Source of the DNA: Streptomyces albiflavescens
GTDB taxonomy: Bacteria; Actinomycetota; Actinomycetes; Streptomycetales; Streptomycetaceae
NCBI RefSeq assembly: GCF_014645835.1
Contig: NZ_BMMM01000005.1
Coordinates: 427,733-491,732, forward strand
DNA: 64,000 nucleotides
Reading direction: 5' to 3'
The notes beneath the pieces were generated by a model. The model searched no databases and was not told where the DNA came from. It worked only from the letters and a program-made list of their open reading frames with translations. The position numbers and the translations under genes are program-made. Shown one piece after another: positions 25,277 to 34,080 of the stretch. The number at the start of each line of letters is the position of its first letter. Positions within the stretch are counted from its first letter, which is position 1.

Positions 25277-25311
25277 CCCTGTGGGAGCCCCTCGGCGGAG
25301 CTCCCACAGGG
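25277..25311 (-). terminator. Intrinsic terminator of the dimethylglycine/sarcosine oxidase operon
   Basis: Perfect 12-bp inverted repeat (CCCTGTGGGAGC / GCTCCCACAGGG, 11-base loop) 27 bp downstream of the soxG stop on the minus strand, separating the sox operon from folP. Confidence 0.75.
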
Positions 25312-25337
25312 ACGACGGGCAACCCCGTCCGTGTCGC

Positions 25338-25940
25338 TCAGACGTATTCCGTCGCCGCGTCGAGCAACCAGTCCGCCAGATAGCCGGCGAACGTCGAGCG
25401 GACCAGGACCCAGAATCCGGCCCTGGGTTCGTCCCGGGAGACCAGGACGACCTGCGCGCGGCCCAGTGTCGTCTGGGCGCAGTGTCCGGCGCCGAAGGCC
25501 CGTGGGTGCAGGTCCAGCGGACAACCGTGGGCCAGCAGGTCATGGGCGCGGGGGCCCGTGACGAGGAGTGTGGTGCGCTGCGCGGAGACATCGATGACGG
25601 AGACGGGCTCCTCGCCGGCGGCCTCCCGGATCCGGCTCTCCAGGTCCCGCTCGCTCCCCGGCGGTCCCACCAGCAGCCACTCGTCCGGACCGAGCCACAG
25701 CGCGGTCAACTCCCCCGCGCGGACAACGGTGTTCGGCTGGAGCGGCAGCGGGAGGTCCAGTGCGAGCCCGACGGCTGCCGCCGCCGCTCCCTTGGCGTCG
25801 AGGCGCACGTTGAGCTGGGCCAGAAAGGGGAGTTCGGCCAGCCGGATCGCGCCCCCGGACGTGCGTGTCGCGGCGGCCAGGCGGTCCGCGACCTGCGCCA
25901 GCGGGCTGCGGAGTGGGGCGGTAAGGGCGGTCTCAGCCAT
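25338..25940 (-). CDS. soxG: Sarcosine oxidase gamma subunit
   Basis: SoxG is the small structural subunit of heterotetrameric sarcosine oxidase. This 200-residue protein has the family layout (M-A-E-T-A-L-T-A-P-L-R-S-P-L, later L-W-L-G-P-D-E-W-L-L-V-G, S-V-I-D-V-S-A-Q-R-T-T-L and C-A-Q-T-T-L-G-R-A-Q-V-V-L). It resembles the GcvT C-terminal fold. Its ATG overlaps the end of soxDA by 8 bp, and it is the last gene of the operon, followed by a strong terminator. Confidence 0.9.
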   Translation of the reverse strand: MAETALTAPLRSPLAQVADRLAAATRTSGGAIRLAELPFLAQLNVRLDAKGAAAAAVGLALDLPLPLQPNTVVRAGELTALWLGPDEWLLVGPPGSERDLESRIREAAGEEPVSVIDVSAQRTTLLVTGPRAHDLLAHGCPLDLHPRAFGAGHCAQTTLGRAQVVLVSRDEPRAGFWVLVRSTFAGYLADWLLDAATEYV

Positions 25941-28900
25941 CGCGGCGGGCTCCCTCGGAGTCGTAGAGGACAGGACTGGCGACGGTCACCGGCACCAGTT
26001 GGTCGCCGACGGGGGCGTACAGCCGCTCGCCGATGCGGTCCCGGCCGCCCTTGATCAGGGCGAGCGCGAACGTCCGGCCCAGCGCCGCGCTGCGGTAGCT
26101 GGAGGTGACGTGGCCGAGCATGGGGACGGGTGGGGCCGGCAGCACGCTGTCGGCGACCAGGTGGGTGCCCTCGGGGAGGAAAGCGCCCGGGTCCTCCGGA
26201 AGGAGGCCGACCAGGTGCTTGCGGTCGGGGCGGACGGTGTCCGCTCGGGCGTGGGACCGCTTGCCGATGAAGTCCGGCTTCTTCTTCGACACCACCCAGC
26301 TCATGCCGAGGTCCTGGGGTGTGACGGTGCCGTCGGTGTCCTGGCCGATGATCGGGTAGCCCTTCTCGGCGCGCAGGACGTGCATGGTCTCCGTGCCGTA
26401 CGGGGTGATGCCGTACGGAGCGCCGGCCTCGTAGACGGCCTTCCACAGGGCGAGGGCCTGCCAGGGGGACACATTGATCTCGAAGGCGAGTTCGCCGGAG
26501 AAGCTGATCCGGCAAACCCGCGCCGCGATGCCCGCGACGGTCGTCTCCCGCCAGGCCATGAACGGGAAGTCCTCGTTGGCGACGGCCAGTTGGGGCGCGA
26601 GCTCGGCGAGGACCGCACGGGACTTCGGACCGACCAGGGCGACCGTGGCCCACTGCTCGGTCACCGACGTGCAGTGGACCCTCAGCTCGGGCCACTCGGT
26701 CTGGAGCCACTCCTCCATCCAGTCGAGTACGGCGGCGGCGTTGCCGGTCGTCGTGGTGACCAGGAAGCGCTCCGGGGCGACGCGGATGACCGTGCCGTCA
26801 TCGAAGACCATGCCGTCCGGGCGGCACATGACGCCGTAGCGGATCATGCCGACCTTCAGGGTGCTCATCATGTTGGTGTAGAGCCGGTCGAGGAAGACAC
26901 CGGCGTCCGGGCCCTGGACGTCGATCTTGCCGAGGGTGGAGGCGTCCATGAAGCCGACGCTCTCGCGAGTGGCCCGGCACTCGCGCAGCACGGCGGCTTC
27001 GATGTCCTCGCCGTCCTGCGGGTAGTACCAGGGGCGCTTCCACTGGCCGACGTTCTCGAACAGGGCGCCGTGCGCGACATGCCACTCGTGGACGGCGGTC
27101 GTGCGGACCGGATCGCTCAGCGCACCCCGGTCGCGGCCCGCGAGGGCGGCGAAGGAGACCGGCGTGTACGGCGGGCGGAACGTGGTCGTGCCGAGCGCCG
27201 AGATGTCCACGCCGAGCAGTTCGGCGACGACGCCGCTGGCGAGGACGCCGGAGGTCTTGCCCTGGTCGTTGGCGGTACCGGCCGTGGTGTAGCGCTTGGT
27301 GTGCTCGACCGAGCGCAGACCGGCGCCGGTCGCACGGGCCAGGTCGTCTACGGTGACGTCGCGCTGGAGGTCGACGAAACGGGGGGCGTCCGAGGCGCCC
27401 GGCACGACGTACACGTGCATCGGGGGCGTCTGCCGCGGCTGCGCGGCCACCTCCGGGAGGCGGGGCGCCTCGGAGGTGTAGCCCTCGGCCTCGACAGCGC
27501 GTGCACCGGCGGCCGCGCCCTGTGCCAGGACCGTGGCCGGGTCGAGGACGCCGCTCGCGCTGCCCGCGACCTCGACCGCCTGGCGGCAGGTGTCGGGGAC
27601 GAAGGAGCCCAGCGTCTCGTCGTGGCGCAGCTTGCCGCCCGACTGGCTGAACAGGTGCGCCACCGGGTTCCAGCCGCCGGAGACCAGCAGCAGGTCGACG
27701 GCGAACTCCCGCTGCCCCGCCGACTCTCCGTACGGCGCGACGGTCACGGCGGTGAGGCGGGCCTCGCCCTCCGTGCCGGTGACGGCGTGCCCGGCCAGCA
27801 CCTCGATGCCGGCCGCCCTCGCCTGCTCGGCCCACTCCCCCGGTTCGGGGCGGGTGTCGACGATCGCCGCGATGGCCAGGCCCGCCGCGGCGAGGTCCAG
27901 CGCTGCCGCGTAGGCACTGTCGTTGGTGGTGAAGACGACCGCTTGGCGGCCCGGCAGGACGCCCTGGCGGTTGAGGTGCGTGCGGGCCGAGGAGGCCAGC
28001 ATCACGCCGGGGCGGTCATTGTCCGCGAAGGCCAGGGAGCGCTCGTGGGCGCCGGTGGCGAGGACGACGCGGCGGGCGCGGATGCGCCAGACGCGTTCGC
28101 GGGAGACGTTCTCGGGAGCGTCGGCGCCGAGGTGGTTGGTGCGGCGCTCGACGGCGAGGAGGTGGTTGTCGTCGTAGTAGCCGAAGACGGTGGTGCGGGA
28201 CAGGACGCGGACCTCGGGGGCGGTGGCCAGTTGGCCGGTGACCTCCTGCACCCAGTCGAGGTGTTCGGCCGTGCCCAGGAGGCTGCCGCCCGGCTCCGGC
28301 CGGTCGTCGGCGAGGATGACGCGGGCGCCGCTGCTCGCCGCCGCCGCCGCGGCCGCGAGGCCGGCCGGGCCCGCACCCACGATCAGCAGGTCGCAGTGGG
28401 CGTGTACGGCGTCGTAGCGGGCGGGGTCCGGGTCGGTGCCGAGGCGGCCCTGGCCGGGGAGGCTGCTTGCGACCAGGCCGTCGTAGAGCTCGACGGTCGT
28501 CGCGGGCAGCATGGGCTCCGGGAAGGGCTCCTCGATCTGGACGACCGCGTTGGGTTCTTCGACGCCGGCCGAGAAGATGCCCCGGGGGCGGCCGAGCTTG
28601 ATGCTGGTGCCGGCCTGGATGACGCCGTTGGCGAGGAGGGCGGAGGCGAGGGTGTCGCCGCGGAAGCCTCGGTATTCGGTGCCGTCGAAGGTGAAGGTGA
28701 GGGGGGTGTCGCGGTCGATTCGGCCGCGGGTGGCGTGGCGGAACGGCCGGCCCGCGGCGGAGCCGCTGATGGATGCAGCGCCCCCGCCGCCCTTCCCCGT
28801 CCCGTCCTGAAGGGGCTCCGCCCCCTGGCCCCCCGTCGGCCCTGAAGGGGCCTCGTCCTCAAGCTCCCCCAGAGGGGGGACCCCCGGACGGGCCGAAGGG

Positions 28901-29190
28901 GCTGGACGGGGCTCAACAGGTGCCGGGCGTTCCTCGCCCGACCTGTACACCGTCAGGATCTCGTTCGTCGCCGTATCCCGTACCGCGTTGAACCAGCGGC
29001 GGCAGCCGGCCGCGTGGCTCCAGCGTTCGGCGAAAGGGCCCTTCGGGTTGTCGCGGAAGAACAGGTAGCGGGCCCACTCCTCGTCGGAGAGGGACGCCGG
29101 GTCCTCCGGGTACGGCACGTGGGCCTGGCCGCCGTAGTGGAACTCGGCCTCGTCGCGGGGCCCGCACCACGGGCAGGGGATGAGCAGCAT
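25933..29190 (-). CDS. Fused sarcosine oxidase delta-alpha subunit (SoxD-SoxA)
   Basis: A single 1085-codon frame. Residues 1-92 are SoxD with its zinc ligands (I-P-C-P-W-C-G, then H-A-A-G-C-R-R-W). Residues about 93-147 are a low-complexity Pro/Gly linker. From about 148 (G-R-P-F-R-H-A-T-R-G-R-I-D-R) the protein is SoxA: an N-terminal 2Fe-2S-like fold, NAD-binding motif (C-D-L-L-I-V-G-A-G-P-A-G-L-A-A) and a C-terminal aminomethyltransferase domain that binds THF. SoxA and SoxD are normally separate genes. No good internal start for SoxA is visible in the linker. The linker DNA (28760-28905) is palindromic intergenic-type sequence. The complex oxidises sarcosine to glycine, making methylene-THF and H2O2. 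Confidence 0.85.
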   Translation of the reverse strand: MLLIPCPWCGPRDEAEFHYGGQAHVPYPEDPASLSDEEWARYLFFRDNPKGPFAERWSHAAGCRRWFNAVRDTATNEILTVYRSGEERPAPVEPRPAPSARPGVPPLGELEDEAPSGPTGGQGAEPLQDGTGKGGGGAASISGSAAGRPFRHATRGRIDRDTPLTFTFDGTEYRGFRGDTLASALLANGVIQAGTSIKLGRPRGIFSAGVEEPNAVVQIEEPFPEPMLPATTVELYDGLVASSLPGQGRLGTDPDPARYDAVHAHCDLLIVGAGPAGLAAAAAAASSGARVILADDRPEPGGSLLGTAEHLDWVQEVTGQLATAPEVRVLSRTTVFGYYDDNHLLAVERRTNHLGADAPENVSRERVWRIRARRVVLATGAHERSLAFADNDRPGVMLASSARTHLNRQGVLPGRQAVVFTTNDSAYAAALDLAAAGLAIAAIVDTRPEPGEWAEQARAAGIEVLAGHAVTGTEGEARLTAVTVAPYGESAGQREFAVDLLLVSGGWNPVAHLFSQSGGKLRHDETLGSFVPDTCRQAVEVAGSASGVLDPATVLAQGAAAGARAVEAEGYTSEAPRLPEVAAQPRQTPPMHVYVVPGASDAPRFVDLQRDVTVDDLARATGAGLRSVEHTKRYTTAGTANDQGKTSGVLASGVVAELLGVDISALGTTTFRPPYTPVSFAALAGRDRGALSDPVRTTAVHEWHVAHGALFENVGQWKRPWYYPQDGEDIEAAVLRECRATRESVGFMDASTLGKIDVQGPDAGVFLDRLYTNMMSTLKVGMIRYGVMCRPDGMVFDDGTVIRVAPERFLVTTTTGNAAAVLDWMEEWLQTEWPELRVHCTSVTEQWATVALVGPKSRAVLAELAPQLAVANEDFPFMAWRETTVAGIAARVCRISFSGELAFEINVSPWQALALWKAVYEAGAPYGITPYGTETMHVLRAEKGYPIIGQDTDGTVTPQDLGMSWVVSKKKPDFIGKRSHARADTVRPDRKHLVGLLPEDPGAFLPEGTHLVADSVLPAPPVPMLGHVTSSYRSAALGRTFALALIKGGRDRIGERLYAPVGDQLVPVTVASPVLYDSEGARRDG
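28790..28910. repeat. Palindromic GC-rich extragenic-type element inside the SoxDA linker
   Basis: The stretch contains several short inverted repeats (AGGGGCTCCGCCCCCT, and CCCCC...GGGGG blocks around 28866-28885) with repeated GAAGGGGC and CTTGAGGACGAG-like words. This resembles the dispersed GC-rich palindromic elements common between Streptomyces genes. Here it is read through in frame between SoxD and SoxA. Confidence 0.5.
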
Positions 29191-29216
29191 GGATCGGCTC
29201 CCAGATTCCAGTGGTC

Positions 29217-30449
29217 CTAGTGGGCCACCGCGGCCGCGCCGTGCTCGTCGACGAGCGCGCCGGTGGTGAAACGGTCGAGCGAGAAGGGGGCGTTGAGGGC
29301 GTGCGGGGTGTCATGGGCGATGGTGTGGGCGTAGACCCAGCCGACGCCCGGGGTGGCCTTGAAACCGCCCGTTCCCCAGCCGCAGTTGAGATAGAGGTTG
29401 TCGACGGGGCTGAGCCCGATGATCGGCGAGGCGTCGGGGCTGACGTCGACGATGCCGCCCCAGGTGCGCAGGACATGGGCGCGGGCGAAGACCGGGAACA
29501 GCTCCAGGGCCGCGGACATCTGCTCTTCGATGATGTGGAAGGCGCCGCGCTGGGTGTAGGAGTTGTAGGCATCGATGCCCGCTCCCATCACCAGTTCGCC
29601 CTTGTGCGCCTGGCTGACGTACACGTGGACGGCGTTGGACATGACGACCGTCGGGTGCACCGGCTCCAGGAGCTCGGAGACCAGGGCCTGCAACGGGTGG
29701 CTCTGGACGGGGAGTTCGATGCCCGCCATGGCGGCGAGGACCGAGGTGTGGCCCGCCGAGCAGAGCGCCACCTTGCCCGCCGCGATGGGGCCGAGGTCGG
29801 TCTGGACGCCGACGACACGGTTGCCGACCACGTCCAGGCCCGTGACCTCGCAGTTCTGGATGATGTCGATGCCCGCCGCGTCCGCCGAGCGGGCCAGGCC
29901 CCAGGCGACGTAGTCGTGCTTGGCGATGCCCGCGCGCGGCTGGTAGGTGGCGCCCAGGACCGGGTAGCGCACGTCCTGCGAGATGTTGACGATCGGGCAG
30001 ACTTCCTTGACGCCGTCCGCGTCGAGCCACTCCGCGTCCACGCCGTTGAGGCGGTTCGCCTCCACGCGGCGGACGCTGTCGCGGACGTCCTGGAGGCTGT
30101 GCGCGAGGTTCAGCACGCCCCGCTGGGAGAAGAGGATCGGGTAGTCGAGCTCTTCCGCCAGCCCCTCCCACAGCTTGAGGGCGTGCTCGTAGATGCCGGC
30201 GCTCTCGTCCCACAGGTAGTTGGAGCGGATGATCGTGGTGTTGCGGGCCATGTTGCCGCCCGCAAGCCAGCCCTTCTCCAGCACCGCCACATTGGTGATG
30301 CCGTGGTTCTTGGCGAGGTAGTGGGCGGTGGCCAGGCCGTGTCCGCCGCCGCCGACGATCACTACGTCGTACGACCGCTTGGGCTCGGGATTGCGCCACA
30401 GCCAGTCGGGGTGGTCGGGGAGGTCGGCGCCGGGGATGCGGGGGCTCAT
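29217..30449 (-). CDS. soxB: Sarcosine oxidase beta subunit
   Basis: SoxB is the flavin-bearing catalytic subunit that oxidises sarcosine. The 410-residue protein has the dinucleotide motif (S-Y-D-V-V-I-V-G-G-G-G-H-G-L-A) and R-A-G-I-A-K-H-D-Y-V-A-W-G, where the His (residue 178) aligns with the covalent FMN histidine of the family. The C-terminal W-G-G-I-V-D-V-S-P-D-A-S-P-I-I-G is also typical. It sits between folD and soxDA in one operon, with 26 bp to soxDA. Confidence 0.94.
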   Translation of the reverse strand: MSPRIPGADLPDHPDWLWRNPEPKRSYDVVIVGGGGHGLATAHYLAKNHGITNVAVLEKGWLAGGNMARNTTIIRSNYLWDESAGIYEHALKLWEGLAEELDYPILFSQRGVLNLAHSLQDVRDSVRRVEANRLNGVDAEWLDADGVKEVCPIVNISQDVRYPVLGATYQPRAGIAKHDYVAWGLARSADAAGIDIIQNCEVTGLDVVGNRVVGVQTDLGPIAAGKVALCSAGHTSVLAAMAGIELPVQSHPLQALVSELLEPVHPTVVMSNAVHVYVSQAHKGELVMGAGIDAYNSYTQRGAFHIIEEQMSAALELFPVFARAHVLRTWGGIVDVSPDASPIIGLSPVDNLYLNCGWGTGGFKATPGVGWVYAHTIAHDTPHALNAPFSLDRFTTGALVDEHGAAAVAH

Positions 30450-30507
30450 CGGACGTCTCCGTCTTCTGAAAGGTACGGATACTGCGGGTGCTTGGGGACG
30501 TGCGCGT

Positions 30508-31368
30508 TCATGCGGCGGTGGCGTTCCTCTCGGCGGCCTCGACGACGTTGGCGAGCAACATCGCTCGGGTCATGGGGCCCACTCCGCCCGGCATGGGCGC
30601 GATCCATCCGGCGATCTGGGCGGCGTCCGGGTGGATGTCGCCGACCAGGCCCTGGTCGGTGCGGGTGATGCCGACGTCCAGAACCGCGGCACCGGGGCGC
30701 AGCATGTCCTTGGTGACCAGGCCGGGCGACCCGGCGGCCGCGATGACGATGTCGGCCTCGCGTACGTGCCAGGCCAGGCCCGTGGTCCCGGTGTGGCAGA
30801 GGGTGACGGTGGCGTTCTCGGAGCGGCGGGTGAGGAGGAGGCCGATGGGGCGTCCTACCGTGATGCCGCGGCCGATCACACACACCCGTGCCCCGGCGAG
30901 GGGCACCTCGTAGCGGCGGAGCAGTTCGACGATGCCGCGTGGGGTGCACGGCAGCGGGGCCTCGACGCCCAGGGTGAGCCGGCCGAGGTTGACGGGGTGC
31001 AGGCCGTCGGCGTCCTTGGCCGGGTCCATGCGCTCCAGTACGGCGTTGGCGTCCAGGTGGCGCGGGAGCGGGAGCTGGACGATGTAGCCGGTGCAGGCCG
31101 GGTCGGCGTTGAGTTCGTCGATCGTCTCCTCGACCTGCTGCTGGGAGGCGTCGGCGGGCAGGTCCCGGCGGATCGAGGCGATGCCGACCTGGGCGCAGTC
31201 GCGGTGCTTTCCGCCGACGTAGGCATGGCTGCCCGGGTCGTCACCGACCAGGACCGTGCCGAGGCCCGGCGGACGGCCGTTCGTTGCCGTCAACTTGGCC
31301 ACACGCTCCGCGAGTTCGCGGCGGATGTCGGCCGCGGTCGACTTGCCGTCGAGCAGCTGTGCGTTCAC
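30508..31368 (-). CDS. folD: Methylene-THF dehydrogenase / cyclohydrolase
   Basis: FolD oxidises 5,10-methylene-THF to methenyl-THF with NADP and hydrolyses it to 10-formyl-THF. The 286-residue sequence has Y-V-G-G-K (catalytic Lys), Q-L-P-L-P-R-H-L, C-V-I-G-R-G-I-T-V-G-R-P and P-M-P-G-G-V-G-P-M-T. The GTG at 31368 was chosen. It lies between the dimethylglycine oxidase and soxB genes, converting the methylene-THF they form, and its product is the substrate of PurU. Confidence 0.94.
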   Translation of the reverse strand: MNAQLLDGKSTAADIRRELAERVAKLTATNGRPPGLGTVLVGDDPGSHAYVGGKHRDCAQVGIASIRRDLPADASQQQVEETIDELNADPACTGYIVQLPLPRHLDANAVLERMDPAKDADGLHPVNLGRLTLGVEAPLPCTPRGIVELLRRYEVPLAGARVCVIGRGITVGRPIGLLLTRRSENATVTLCHTGTTGLAWHVREADIVIAAAGSPGLVTKDMLRPGAAVLDVGITRTDQGLVGDIHPDAAQIAGWIAPMPGGVGPMTRAMLLANVVEAAERNATAA

Positions 31369-31405
31369 CGGCGGTGTTCCTTCCCTCGGGAGTCGACGCG
31401 GGGTG

Positions 31406-33844
31406 TCAGCCACGGAGGCGGGACATCGTGGGGTCGAACAGGGGCTCCGCGGCGACGACCGCCTCGATGCGCTGGTCGAAGTAGCCGATCTGCACGGGCG
31501 TGCCGGGGGTGGCCAGCTCGGCCGGGAGCCAGGCGTAGGCGATGCCCTTGCCGGTGGTGTAGCCGTAGGCGGCGCTGGTGACGTAGCCGACCGCGTGGTC
31601 GCCGTCGTACACCGGCTCCTTGCCGAGGACGACCGACTGCGGGTCGTCGATGGTGAGGCAGGTCAGCTTCCGCCGTACGTCGGACTTGCGGCGCTCCAGC
31701 GCGGCCTTGCCGATGAAGTCGCCCTTGTCGAGCTTGACGGCGAAGCCGACGCCGGCCTCGTAGGGGTCGTGCTCGTAGGTCATGTCGGTGCCGAAGGAGC
31801 GGTAGCCCTTCTCCAGGCGGAGGCTGTTGAAGGCGCCGCGGCCGGCGATGACGCCGCCGAGGGGGCTCGCCGCCTCCCACAGGGTGTCCCACAGCTTCAG
31901 GCCCTGGTCGGCGGTGGTGTACAGCTCCCAGCCGAGTTCACCGACGTACGACAGGCGCATCGCCGTCACCGGGACACTGCCGATGTAGGCGCGCTTGGCG
32001 CGGAAGTACTTCAGGCCGTCGTTGGAGAAGTCCTCGTCCGTCAGCTGCTGGAGGACCTTGCGGGCCAGCGGGCCCCACAGGCCAATGCAGCAGGTGCCCG
32101 GCGTGATGTCGCGGACCTGGACCGTGCCGTCGGCGGGGAGGTGGCGGCTGAACCAGTCGAGGTCCAGGTTGCCGTTGGCGCCGACCTGGAAGAGGTCGCG
32201 GGCGAGGCGGGCGACCGTGATGTCGCTGCGGATGCCGCCGTCGTGGTCGAGGAGCAGCGTGTACGTCACCGAGCCGACGGACTTGGCGACCTTGCCGGTG
32301 CACAGGCGCTCCAGGAACTCGGCGGAGCCGGGGCCGCTCACCTCCAGGCGCTTGAGGGCCGTCATGTCATACATCGCGACGGTCTCGCGGGTGGCCTGCG
32401 CCTCGGCGCCGACGATGGGTGACCAGAACTGCGCGGCCCAGTCGTTGGGGGTGGAGATGCTGCGGCCCTCTACCAGCTTCGTGTTGGCCTCGTACCACTG
32501 CGGGCGCTCCCATCCGTTCGCCTCCAGGAAGAAGGCGCCGTGCTCCTGCTGGCGGGCATGGAAGGGGCTGGTGCGGATCGGGCGCGGGTCCCCGGACGGC
32601 TGGAGGGGGTGGAGGATGTCGTAGACCTCGACGAAGTTCTGGCAGTCGCGGGCCAGCACGTACTGCGGGGAGAGCTGGTGCGGCTCGAAGCGGTTGACGT
32701 CGCACTCGTGCAGGTCGAAGGACGAGCAGTGGCCGTCGACCAGCCACTCGGCCATCGCCCGGCCGACGCCCGCGGAGTGGGTGACCCAGACCGCCTCGGC
32801 GACCCAGAAGCCCTTGACGTCCGTGGACTCGCCGAGGAGCGGGAAGTTGTCGGTGGTGAAGGAGAACAGGCCGTTGATGCCCTCCTCGACCTTCGCCTCG
32901 CGCGTCGAGGGAAGCAGGGACTGGGTCTCGGTCCAGGCGTCCTCGAAGTCCTCCTCGGTGAACTTCAGGATCGAGGGCATCTCGTCGGCCTCGTCCACGG
33001 AGAGGATGTCGTCGGCGGAGATCGGCATCGGGCGGTGGCCGTAGTAGCCGATGCCGATGCCGTCGAAGCGGTCGCGGTAGTAGAGGTCGGCGTCCTGGTG
33101 GCGCAGGATCGGGCGCACCGCCTCCTCGGTCTGGCCGGCGAGGGCCGGTATCGGGCCGGTCCAGGCGAGCTGGTGGGCCAGCGGGGTCAGCGGGAGGTTC
33201 ATGCCGACCATGCGGGCGATCTTCGGGCCCCAGATGCCGGCGCAGCACACGACGATGTCGGCGGGGATCTCGCCCTGGTCGGTCAGGACGCCGGTCACCT
33301 CGCCGTCGGCCTTCAGGACGTCGAGGACCTCGTGGCGGGCCAGGAAACGCACGCCGCGCTCGGTGGCCCGGCGGATCTGGGCCTCGACGGCGAGAACCGC
33401 CTTGGCGAGACCGTCGGTCGGGACGAGGAGGCCGCCGAGAACCTTGTCACGGTCGACCAGCGGGTGCCGCTCGACGCACTCGTCGGCGGTCAGGATCCGC
33501 GACTCGATGCCCCAGGCGGTGATCCAGCCGTGGCGGCGGTGCAATTCGGAGAGGCGCTCGGGGGTGGTCGCCACCTCCAGGCCGCCGACCTGGAGGAAAC
33601 AGGGCTTGCCGTCGACGTCGAGAGAACAGAACTTCTCGACGGTGTAGCGGGCCAACTCGGTCATGGTCTTCGAGGAGTTCGTCTGGAAGACCAGGCCAGG
33701 GGCGTGCGAGGTCGAGCCCCCGGTGGCCGGGAGCGGCCCCTGGTCGACCACCGTCACCTCGGTCCAGCCCCGCGCCGAGATCTCGTCCGCGAGCGCCGCG
33801 CCAACGACTCCCGCTCCGATGATGACCACACGCGGTCCCGCCAT
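31406..33844 (-). CDS. Dimethylglycine oxidase (FAD- and folate-dependent)
   Basis: An 812-residue two-domain enzyme. The N-terminal half is an FAD amine oxidase (VVIIGAGVVGAALADEISAR), with the motif G-S-T-S-H-A-P-G in which His47 corresponds to the covalent flavin histidine of dimethylglycine and sarcosine dehydrogenases. The C-terminal half is a GcvT-like folate domain (C-C-I-G-L-W-G-P-L-A-R, then R-L-S-Y-V-G-E-L-G-W-E-L-Y). Length and motifs match Arthrobacter DMGO (about 830 residues), which makes sarcosine and methylene-THF. It is first of the operon with folD, soxB, soxDA and soxG. Sarcosine dehydrogenase is the alternative. Confidence 0.87.
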   Translation of the reverse strand: MAGPRVVIIGAGVVGAALADEISARGWTEVTVVDQGPLPATGGSTSHAPGLVFQTNSSKTMTELARYTVEKFCSLDVDGKPCFLQVGGLEVATTPERLSELHRRHGWITAWGIESRILTADECVERHPLVDRDKVLGGLLVPTDGLAKAVLAVEAQIRRATERGVRFLARHEVLDVLKADGEVTGVLTDQGEIPADIVVCCAGIWGPKIARMVGMNLPLTPLAHQLAWTGPIPALAGQTEEAVRPILRHQDADLYYRDRFDGIGIGYYGHRPMPISADDILSVDEADEMPSILKFTEEDFEDAWTETQSLLPSTREAKVEEGINGLFSFTTDNFPLLGESTDVKGFWVAEAVWVTHSAGVGRAMAEWLVDGHCSSFDLHECDVNRFEPHQLSPQYVLARDCQNFVEVYDILHPLQPSGDPRPIRTSPFHARQQEHGAFFLEANGWERPQWYEANTKLVEGRSISTPNDWAAQFWSPIVGAEAQATRETVAMYDMTALKRLEVSGPGSAEFLERLCTGKVAKSVGSVTYTLLLDHDGGIRSDITVARLARDLFQVGANGNLDLDWFSRHLPADGTVQVRDITPGTCCIGLWGPLARKVLQQLTDEDFSNDGLKYFRAKRAYIGSVPVTAMRLSYVGELGWELYTTADQGLKLWDTLWEAASPLGGVIAGRGAFNSLRLEKGYRSFGTDMTYEHDPYEAGVGFAVKLDKGDFIGKAALERRKSDVRRKLTCLTIDDPQSVVLGKEPVYDGDHAVGYVTSAAYGYTTGKGIAYAWLPAELATPGTPVQIGYFDQRIEAVVAAEPLFDPTMSRLRG

Positions 33845-33883
33845 CGCCGCACCTCCGGTTTATTAACCAGTCGAGTCGATCCA

Positions 33884-33919
33884 GTTGCTGTGTACGCAAC
33901 TTGATTCAGGTTGCGCAAC
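33884..33919. promoter_or_regulatory. Candidate IclR operators upstream of the dimethylglycine/sarcosine oxidase operon
   Basis: GTTGCTGTGTACGCAAC (33884-33900) has perfect GTTGC / GCAAC half-sites. A second, shorter perfect palindrome GTTGCGCAAC follows at 33910-33919. Both are 40-75 bp upstream of the dimethylglycine oxidase ATG. Confidence 0.65.
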
Positions 33920-33999
33920 TCAATGTGCCTTCCGCACAGGTGGGTGTCAAGGGTTGCGGGACCTCGGAAAACGGACGGAACACAGGCCGGAACACGGCG

Positions 34000-34046
34000 A
34001 TGCCCGGCGGGCGGTGCGCGTGGGGTGCGCACCGCCCGCCGGGCAT
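34000..34046 (-). terminator. Strong intrinsic terminator of the betaine transporter operon
   Basis: Perfect 20-bp inverted repeat (34000-34019 with 34027-34046, beginning ATGCCCGGCGGG) and a 7-base loop. It lies 35 bp after the proX stop on the minus strand, and could also insulate the divergent-side promoter of the dimethylglycine oxidase operon. Confidence 0.85.
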
Positions 34047-34080
34047 GTTCCGACCGGCGTCCTACTCCCTGTTTCCGGCG

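Noticed and set aside
25558..28845. Open frame of about 1095 codons on the plus strand
   Set aside because: It is antisense to soxG and soxDA. Composition is Gly/Arg/Val-rich without domains, as expected of a shadow of a GC-rich gene.
31406..33844. Possible loss of the covalent-FAD histidine in the dimethylglycine oxidase
   Set aside because: A first look at a later GGL-x-VP segment suggested a missing His, but the family flavin histidine lies in G-S-T-S-H-A-P-G, which is intact.
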